64,000 nucleotides of DNA from Metellina segmentata (taxonomy: Eukaryota; Arthropoda; Arachnida; Araneae; Tetragnathidae), in contig OX375882.1 in NCBI GenBank assembly GCA_947359465.1, positions 50,783,509 through 50,847,508 on the forward strand. The letters are read 5' to 3'. The notes under the pieces were generated by a model that worked only from the letters and a program-made list of their open reading frames with translations, was not told the DNA's origin and made no database searches. Shown here in pieces: positions 57,601 to 64,000 of this stretch. Each line of letters begins with the position of its first letter. The stretch's first letter is position 1. Made by a program: the position numbers and the translations under genes.

Positions 57601-60600
57601 TACTCATAGAAACTAGAAATTAATTTATTTGAGTTAAGACAGTATTGCAGTCTGACGTATATGGCTCCATGATATTTGTATGATCTTCCCCAGTTGTTAC
57701 TAATTTTATTAATCTCACTAATGTGTTTAAACAGAATGAGTGAAATGGAAACAGTTCTCTCATCTACATATGTTTGAAACAAGAATGTTTGGAATGACTT
57801 TTGCATTAAATTGTTTCGTTTGAAGCTATGTTTAGTTTCTTTTACATTTTGTTAAAATGTGGATTTATGCTATGAAACTAATTTTAGTGTAACAAATTGT
57901 TTTCATAAACACTTCATCTATCCCTTATAAGTTAAGACCTGTTTATATTCAGAGTTTTCCAAAATTATAAACTGTTATATATACTATAGTATTTTCTGTT
58001 TATTCTAGGAGAATATTTCCACTTGCCTAACAATCTTGGGAAACATCCTGAAACTAATGGTTCTAATTGGTTTAACCATTTTAGTGTTTGGTTACTCATA
58101 CTCTCAACTGTTATTGCATCTGTATGGTGGGACTAAACTTAGCTCTGGAATAGGTCTGTAAAAGTGAAAGTATTTATTTCGTACTTAAATAAAGTCTGCA
58201 AATATCTAATATCTTTAATTAAAATTTATATATCAGTACAAAAGTCTTGAATTTTCAAAAAAAAATATTAATGTTTCTTCGATATTTTGTAATTTGATGT
58301 GCTATTTGCTGATCGCTCTTAAATTAATTACTGACCAAATTACTTAATTGGGTGTTTCTCCAAAACCCTTAAAAGGAGGAAAGAGAAGTAAAAGGTTTAC
58401 TTTCTCAGAAAAACAGATTGTATTTCATACAAATTTTCATATAATTTGGAATTTTATGCATGAAAATGTTAACATTTTTCATTGTTTAATTTTACAGGTC
58501 TTACTTTAATGCGATGGCATTGCGTTTATGTATTGCTTCTAGCTTTTAATGGTATCACAGAAGGATTCAAGTTTGCGGTAATGAATCACAACCAAATTGA
58601 TAGGTAATAATCATACTTTCAGTATGTTTTGCTTATTGGTAATACTTTAGTGTTTGCCAAGATTAAGTAATCGCCAATCTTATAGTTTAATGTTTGCCAA
58701 TATGCTTTTATAAAAATTCAAACACCTTTTTGTGGAATAATTTCTCACTACAGAATTATCCTCTAGGGGACTTTTATTTTGAAAATAAAATTTATATAGT
58801 ACATTAAATTGTTTTGTAATTTAAGTAATAATTGTACATTAAATAATTACAGCATTAGTTTTTACAATTTTACCTGAACATTTTACTTTTTCCTCAAATT
58901 TTATACATAAAAGTTCACTTTTTTATACATTACACTTTTATAAAAACTTAAATAATGATAAGTTTAATTATTTTGCCAAGTTTTATGCCAATGTTGTACT
59001 ATATGATATATTGTGGACAAAGTACAGAGGCTGTTCACACATTTTTTAGATAATGTATATTGTATTCACAAAACTAAATTACATAAAATTCTTGTGTTTT
59101 AAATTTTCTATTTGATAAGCCTTATTCTGAACTATCTTTCGACACCATAATTTCCAGGATAATAATGCCTTTTGAAGTGTCAGAAGAGGTATTCTATCCC
59201 ATTCCTCCTGAACAGCTTTCCAGAGTCCTGTAAGGGTTGTGTGATGACGTTTGGATAATGCAGATTTTAAAAGTCCAAAAGCACAAAAAAAGGGAGATTT
59301 TCTTTTAACATTAAACAACGTACCTTTGCAATAGTCGAGATGTCCGTTTCTTCCTTAGGTACTTATTTGGAATTTTTGTCCCACTTGAGGCTCCAATTTG
59401 ACGTTCTTTTCCATTCTTGTTGACGATATTACCTATCGGCGCTTTAGATATCACAAAACCATGATTCTCACATCGTTTTTGGATAATGGAATATGAATAT
59501 TTCTCTTCGTAAAGAGCATAAATATAGCCTTCGAACCACTGCTTCGTTAAAAACGCCATTTTGAATAAAAACAAACCTCTCAAGATGCAGATGGTAATTT
59601 TGACTTTTAAAAACATAGTACAACTGCAGTTATTTCTTTTGCAGCAAACGATTTTTTATTACCGCCAACCAAAATCGTCTAAAAAATGTGAGAACAGCCT
59701 CTGTAGAAGCTCATTAATTGACATTTTTACGTTGGCATGCGAGAGTGGGGACCCAAAAGAAACCGGACCGATACCTAAGGTGGGTAGGGCTTATGTAGTA
59801 TGTTGTTCTACCATGTTGGTGGACCTCAACTATCAGACTGCCAAGTGGTGTCATCAAGTGTTGAGCAAGTGATTGAATTTTCCCATAAATCAAGTTTTGG
59901 ACATTTGTCCACTTTGCTGATGGCGAACACACGGGAATAGTACACTGCAATTAAATTTTGCTTTCTGTTTGGAAAATCCAGTACTGAAATGGTTGAAATG
60001 ATACACATTCAGCTTACAAAGATTGTGCTCTGAAGAGAACATGAGTTTTTGAGTGGTTTGTCAGTTTTAAAACGTGTGAAATGTCTATTGAAGACCATCC
60101 TCAATCCGGTTGTCCTTCAACCTCAGAAACAAAAACAAAAAACATCCGGGAAATTCGCGAATCAGTGATTGAAGATCTATGGAGAACCATAGATAAACTC
60201 TCGTATTTGTCTAGGGTGTCATTGAATTTTTGCCAGCACATATTGAGTGAGGTATTGAAAAGGAAAAGAGATGACACAGCTGGAAATGTGGGGAGTGGTG
60301 GATCCATCTTGACAACGCACCTGCGCACACCTCCTTGCTCGTGAAGCAGTTTTTGACCAAAAATGGTATGACCTCCCCCAAGCTCCCTATTTCCCCAAAC
60401 TTGCTCTGTGTGAACATTTTTTGTTCCTGAGAATACAACAGGACCTCAAAGAAAACGTCTTGTGAACAAAAAATGACCTAATCTTGGAGAAGCATCTTTT
60501 TGACAGAGTTTATGAATTGCTTCCAGAAGTGGAACAAATGTATTGACCATTGTATTGATGCAAACGGGGAGTACTTTGGGGGTGACTAAAGTATGATCTT

Positions 60601-63018
60601 GTAAAAATAAATATTTGATTTTTTTTATAAATTCTGTCCGCTTTCTTTTGTGTCCCCCTTGTATGCTTATTTGCTTCATGAGAAATACATAGTCTTGTTA
60701 TAATCTACTAAAAAGATAATTTATGACTCCATCAAAAATTTTAATTTTAACCCAGAAACAAATAGTCTTTGAACAGCACTTGTACAGTAAAACATTTTTC
60801 AGTTAATGAGTTTCTGCTCTTAACCTATGCATGTGTTTCAGAATCTAAGATACAGAAGTTACTTCTAAGGAATTATGTAACAGAAATATATTTATTGAGA
60901 TGCTTGATCTTATAGTATAAAAATATACATGTGTGTGGTAATTGAACCAGTTTTAGTTAAAATATAAATACACTCATGTCCATAAATTAAGGATAATGCC
61001 AGCTCCGGCAAATAAAGGTTCAGAAACAAAACAAACGTGACTTATTCATCAAGCCCATTTATTAAACTAAACATAAAGGGAAAAAAAGATTGTGTATGTA
61101 TGATACCATTCATAAAACTACAATTTTTGCTCACTGAAGCAATTACAAAAAATATCGACCTTACAAAAACTTAACATGGCATGGTTGGTATGATAGTTAA
61201 TACATTGTATGCCTCCCAGACGATGAAATACAGTCCGTACAATGCCTAGGCATGTGGAGTATCAAATTATCGAGCTGATCTTGGGGAAGATCACTCCACT
61301 CAGCAAGCAATGCTCTCCGAAGTTCTGGTACACATGTAGGAGGTGGTTGACGGGCTGCAACTCGTTGGCCAAGCATGTCCCACTTATGCTCTATCGGATT
61401 CAAGTCAGGTGAGAATGCTGGATGCTGGCCATTCCACATGGGTGATATCCTCAGATTCAAGGCATTTGTTTACAATGTTTGCACAGTGAGGATGGGCGTT
61501 GTCATCCATAAACAAAAATTCTGCGCCCATGACACCCCTAAACATGTTGTTCCAGAATGGTGTCCCGATAAATTTGGCCTCTCATGGTTCCGATTTGAAC
61601 ATGTACATCTGTTCTGGAGCCCAGTATAATTCTGCCCCAAACGAGCAAACCTGCACCACCGTAACGGTGTTGTTCGATGATGTTGTCTTTGTGGTAGCAG
61701 GTACCTGGCATTCTCCATATAAAAGTCCGCCATGAATCAGACTGCTAGCTGTACCTGTAAGCGAAAAACATCACACGAGCCCACTGTGACGATGTCCACA
61801 TTGCACGTTCTCTACTCCAGGTTAACCGCTGGCGACAGTGAGTTGCCGTGAGCGGAACACATCTGACAGGCCTGCGAGCATATAGACTAACATGTCCCAA
61901 ACGTCTGTGAACGGTTTGCCTTGAAACTGTCGTACCTGTAGCTGAGGAGGAAAGTCGGATGCTGTGCTCTGTCTGCCTCTTTTTGTAGTTACTGCCAAAT
62001 ACCAGTCGTCATTCGGCGTTGTAACTCGGAGGCGACCTGTACTGTAACGTCTACTGACATTTCCATCATTTTGGAATCGCCAAAGCCTAGAGATGACACT
62101 TTGGGCGATTCCAAGTTCCACTGAAACTTCCGTCTGAGTACACCCACATTCCAGGCGGCCGATAATTCTTCATGTAAAAAATCATCGACATGCGTCCTCT
62201 GCCATAACTCTTTGGTTGTGGCACTGAGAGTCTTGCAGAACGCTTGTGAACAATTTTACTTCTTTGCTACCATTCCTTATATACATATATCTTGCACTCT
62301 CATCATTGTGACGTACTGATGGTTTCCTTAATTTGGATAGTATTCTTGAAGATGTGTGCGATAATTCTACAGGTGAAATTTTTACTTTAGAGTTTGATTT
62401 CCATGTGATTCTGAATTATCCTTAATTTATGGACATAAGTGTATATAATTAAAAAGGCAACAGAATTTGCATTGGAGGTATTGCCAAAAATATTTCATGT
62501 TTTCAAAAATAGTAAATAAAATCTAATGATTATTTTCTCAGCAGAAAAGTAATTCTGAAATTTTCTCGCACAAAAACAAATTGTCAGCTATTATAAAATG
62601 GGATTTACATAAAAGTATGATATTTTATTTTTACAGATATAACAAGAGCTTGGTATCCTTATCACTTGGTTTCCTTGTAGGAGGTTATTGTCTTGTAAAA
62701 ATTTTTGGAAGCACAGGATTTATCTTAGCAAATTGTCTGAACATGATATTCCGTATAGTTCATAGGTAAGAATTCTCTTTGTTTCATGCATTTAGAGACA
62801 CTAAATTTTGAAACATAAATTGTAACAGTCATTCATTATCCATGGCTATTCTATAGTTATTAAGAAGAATTTTTCCTTTGCTCAAATTACTGTTAGGAGG
62901 AATGTTTTTTTACTAACCAAACTATGCTATCAAAGAGTATCAAACTTTGTACATCTATTATTGTTTCAGGTATTCACCAAATATTTGTTTAATCACTTTC
63001 ATGAAGAATCATTCCTGA
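45617..63018 (+). CDS. RFT1: RFT1, ER membrane protein of N-glycan precursor assembly, 13 exons
   Basis: Exons: 45617-45679, 45967-46052, 46346-46462, 48729-48918, 49960-50061, 51359-51490, 51645-51720, 52575-52625, 54444-54568, 58009-58153, 58498-58603, 62637-62765, 62970-63018. All junctions are GT-AG and phases agree, giving 456 residues. Conserved RFT1 blocks: SREAFRRSCLS (62-72), LLEVPDP (107-113), WSFFKQTILKQLLTEGERY spanning exons 7-8, GLYDVVNNLGSL (273-284), FGYSYSQL (341-348), GSTGFILANCLNM (422-434). The protein is a polytopic ER membrane protein, MATE-like in fold class, required for lumenal supply of Man5GlcNAc2-PP-dolichol; whether it is itself the flippase is disputed. The start fits the vertebrate N-terminus in length. 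The end is odd: the last exon adds YSPNICLITFMKNHS then TGA, about 85 residues short of the human 541, so the final helices are missing. Exons 1-12 are firm; exon 13 is tentative. Confidence 0.92.
47050..47283 (-). repeat. Old SINE copy in RFT1 intron 3 (minus)
   Basis: Degenerate but collinear: ACACACTGGACTAATGGCAA, CACCTCATAATTTTGAGA, CACCTCAGCTGGCACCTCAT, TCTCCAAACTTACACACC. The head region is eroded. Confidence 0.7.
47314..48545 (+). mobile_element. 1.23-kb DNA-transposon-like repeat in RFT1 intron 3
   Basis: Ends are inverted: CAAATTCAAGGATTGCATTG (left) and, complement of right, CAAATTCAAAGATATCATTC. The whole element is an inverted paralogue of 54781-56876. No coding is recognised and no target duplication is evident, so the superfamily is undetermined. 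Confidence 0.75.
50103..50433. mobile_element. Pogo/Tigger-type MITE in RFT1 intron 5
   Basis: Inverted ends TACAGTAAAACCCTGGTTAA (left) and, complement of right, TATAGTACAACCTCGGTTAA, with TA target sites and repeated GGTTAACCGAA subterminal motifs. 331 bp, non-coding. Confidence 0.75.
52877..52935 (+). repeat. Weak third copy of the 5.8/21.8-kb repeat in RFT1 intron 8
   Basis: GTGCAAGTTGCAGAACAGAT is followed by TATGAACCTCCCAAAGG, parallel to GGTGCAGGTTGCAGAACGGA at 5795. Confidence 0.4.
53019..53124. repeat. 32-bp minisatellite, 3.3 units, RFT1 intron 8
   Basis: Units begin GTCCCAAA(C/T)CAGGACAT at 53019, 53051 and 53083, with a partial fourth at 53115; units differ at a few sites. Confidence 0.9.
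53452..53705 (-). repeat. Dispersed repeat with coding-like frame (copy 2), RFT1 intron 8
   Basis: Inverted relative to 17735-17998. The minus-strand frame from 53706 reads MQSPGESMAFTVMGFGTQVV. Similarity includes the GACGTCAC-like block and the TTTTAAAATTCAATCTAGAA block. Confidence 0.65.
54781..56876 (-). mobile_element. DNA-transposon-like repeat in RFT1 intron 9, inverted copy of 47314-48545
   Basis: Left end CAAATTCAAAGATATCAATT; complement of right end CCAATTCAAAGATGGCATTC. Removing the 854-bp insertion at 55705-56558 leaves about 1.24 kb, matching the 1.23-kb intron-3 copy. Shared blocks in inverse order include GAGGTATCTCGTCATTAGCA, ATAGTTTTGCCCATCTCTAC and CTCAGGTTTGTC. Confidence 0.8.
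55705..56558 (+). mobile_element. Mariner-like non-autonomous element nested in the intron-9 repeat
   Basis: Long inverted ends of about 130 bp starting TACAGGGTGTTTCAAAAATG on both strands, flanked by TA. Inside, plus-strand pieces resemble a mariner-type transposase start (ERIF-like frame near 56010) and end (56250-56418: WGHLKHQVYNHNPETEQYIS, ETFVQVSDNFVLRVCHIVAA). The catalytic middle is deleted. Confidence 0.8.
57415..57512 (-). repeat. SINE head fragment in RFT1 intron 9 (minus)
   Basis: CCCCGGATTCGAACCTGGAA is the complement of a consensus B-box; upstream ACAAACATCTGAGCCTAAC parallels the head-body junction of the 44-45-kb copies. Confidence 0.6.
59023..59705 (-). mobile_element. Deleted Tc1/mariner-type element, copy B2, RFT1 intron 11
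   Basis: Ends TACAGAGGCTGTTCACACAT and complement of right TACAGAGGCTGTTCTCACAT, flanked by TA. Minus-strand coding: N-terminal helix-turn-helix (YSYSIIQKRCENHGFVISKA, about 59480) and a C-terminal piece (GLWKAVQEEWDRIPLLTLQK, about 59220); the catalytic core is missing. Same family as 25547-25964. Confidence 0.85.
59740..60662 (+). mobile_element. Deleted mariner element, RFT1 intron 11
   Basis: Inverted ends: GAGTGGGGACCCAAAAGAAA (left) and, complement of right, AAGGGGGACACAAAAGAAAG. Plus-strand transposase pieces: SIEDHPQSGCPSTSETKTKN with the following linker and helix-turn-helix (60081-60260), then in another frame HLDNAPAHTSLLVKQFLTKN (about 60310), the mariner second-Asp motif. The region between, holding the first catalytic Asp, is deleted and several frameshifts are present. 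Confidence 0.8.
60969..62443 (-). mobile_element. Tc1-like element, nearly full length, RFT1 intron 11
   Basis: TIRs TACACTCATGTCCATAAATT and complement of right TACACTTATGTCCATAAATT, extending about 30 bp, with TA targets. The 1475-bp length is close to an intact Tc1. The transposase reads on the minus strand but is broken by frameshifts, so it is dead but structurally complete. Confidence 0.88.
61197..62230 (-). pseudogene. Tc1-like transposase, frameshifted
   Basis: From the right: N-terminal helix-turn-helix pieces (about 62220-61822, including GIAQSVISRLWRFQNDGNVS and STGRLRVTTPNDDWYLAV, the GRPRxTT region), a catalytic part in shifted frames (61733-61470), and the C-terminal third (61460-61197) with AFSPDLNPIEHKWDMLGQRV and a terminal LILHMPRHCTDCISSSGRHT. 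At least two frame changes. Confidence 0.85.
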
Positions 63019-63090
63019 TCTTTTCAACTATGACACTGCCCAGTTTCATGGTCGCTGGTTGGGATGATTTCTCAATTCTAAGTGATCTTA

Positions 63091-63096
63091 AATAAA
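63091..63096 (+). terminator. Polyadenylation signal for the RFT1 model
   Basis: AATAAA lies 73 bp after the TGA of exon 13. In AT-rich DNA this hexamer is common by chance, but the spacing suits a short 3' UTR. Confidence 0.4.
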
Positions 63097-63143
63097 ACAA
63101 TTTTTACTGTATTTTAATTATACACATGTAGCCATCATTTGAT

Positions 63144-63209
63144 GAATAAGAAATGTGTGTATATATATATACATATATATATATATACACACACACACAT
63201 TTCTTATTC
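63144..63209. repeat. Long inverted repeat downstream of RFT1
   Basis: GAATAAGAAATGTGTGTATA and its complement TATACACACACACACATTTCTTATTC (last 26 bp of the segment, slightly longer AC run) face each other around a (AT)n centre. Confidence 0.85.
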
Positions 63210-63934
63210 ATTTCAGTGAAATCATCGATTTTGCTAAAAAATTGATCAAGTTTATTGCTATAAAAATATTGCTTTTCTTGTTAGTTAAATGATAAAAGGA
63301 TGTTTGCTCGACATGCTGTAAAATTTTTCAGTTGATTGAGCCTATAGTTGTATAGTTAGGCTAACAACCTGCGAAAAAGTTGTTTTCCAAGAAAAATTTA
63401 TTTAAAGTTTCAGTACTGTTACCGGAAGCATATTCTGTTCTTATAATATTTTCCTGCTAATTGACTAGTCCAGTGCCATACTGTAAATGGCTGTTCATAC
63501 ATACTGTAAATGTCTGTTCATGCGTGTGATCATCTTTAGATAACAAATTGTTGTAAATCAACTTTACATAAAATTTATATTTTTATGGAAAGATGCATGG
63601 CTCAAATCTATACATGTGCATGCTTAGTCTGTTTTTGGTTTATTACTGGGCTAATTTTCCGAATTTCAACTTGAAATTTGGCTTATACATGTTCTTAATA
63701 TCCTAAAAATTAAAATTATATAAAAATACAGCATTTATTTTTTTTTGCTGAAAAAAGAAAATCCCTGTTGAGTTAACTATGCTATGATAGCTTTGAATAA
63801 TTAGCATTTGTTACTTTTTATATTGTTGTATTGAGTTGCTTGCAGAAACCAATAGCCCCAACAAATACAGCTATCAGGTTTGAGATATAGATTGACTACT
63901 CTTTTCAGTCTAACAAACCTGCATTCCAGCTCTT
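63210..63934. other. AT-rich DNA downstream of RFT1
   Basis: No exon encoding the missing RFT1 C-terminus was recognised here. Confidence 0.45.
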
Positions 63935-64000
63935 TAGCGCTGACCTTTGTTTCAGCTGGACTGAGTTTGAATCCTGGTCTTAGTGTGGATGTTTATTGTG
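63935..64000 (+). repeat. Partial SINE head at the window edge (plus)
   Basis: GAGTTTGAATCCTGGTC resembles a B-box, and GTGTGGATGTTTATTG matches the sequence after the B-box in the 44-45-kb copies (GGCATGGATGTTTGT). Cut by the window end. Confidence 0.5.

Noticed and set aside
63909..64000. Possible next RFT1 exon (acceptor TTTTCAG at 63908 with an open frame to the window end)
   Set aside because: The phase fits, but the peptide does not resemble RFT1 and the DNA matches a SINE head with its B-box.

Overview
The window is eukaryotic, AT-rich and repeat-dominated, with one well-supported protein-coding gene. Spliceosomal introns, tRNA-derived SINEs, Tc1/mariner, piggyBac, hAT and Helitron-like elements, and a long satellite array all indicate an animal. 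The mix of transposon families and one transposon-associated exon suggest an arthropod, possibly a spider or other chelicerate; that placement is inference, since no species marker is present. LAYOUT. 0-8 kb: relics of DNA transposons (deleted Tc1-like, piggyBac), SINE fragments, a Helitron-like terminus, and a second SINE family with a clean target-site duplication. 8.38-17.17 kb: a near-homogeneous tandem array of about 48 copies of a 183-bp monomer, with a 5-monomer (916-bp) higher-order spacing of a diagnostic variant. 17-31 kb: dispersed repeats, a Tc1-like pseudogene, microsatellites, a hAT (ZBED5-like) transposase pseudogene on the minus strand with only two in-frame stops, a deleted Tc1-like element, a pogo-like element carrying a 1.6-kb Helitron-like insertion, and a hAT relic with an 8-bp target duplication. 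32-41 kb: a second copy of the 1.6-kb element, GC-rich MITEs, a small cluster of protein-like exons and relics, and a second, differently deleted copy of the 24-kb Tc1-like element. 41.4-43.8 kb: a decayed Ty3/gypsy pol region without visible LTRs. 43.8-45.3 kb: a rearranged cluster of SINE copies. 45.6-63.1 kb: the gene RFT1 on the plus strand. GENE. I could trace 13 RFT1 exons with GT-AG junctions and consistent phase. They encode 456 residues aligning with animal RFT1, the multi-spanning ER membrane protein needed for N-glycan precursor assembly. The last exon runs into a stop after 15 residues and is followed by AATAAA, so the usual last ~85 residues are absent from this model. Its introns hold a pair of inverted 1.2-kb transposon copies (introns 3 and 9), a mariner-like element nested in one of them, a pogo-type MITE (intron 5), a minisatellite and an old repeat (intron 8), and three successive Tc1/mariner-type elements (intron 11). 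CAVEATS. Nothing resembles an operon, a CRISPR array or a defence system. The most notable structures are the higher-order satellite, the inverted transposon arms inside RFT1, and the several cases where one copy of an element explains the history of another. All family names rest on reading motifs by eye; no database search was run.
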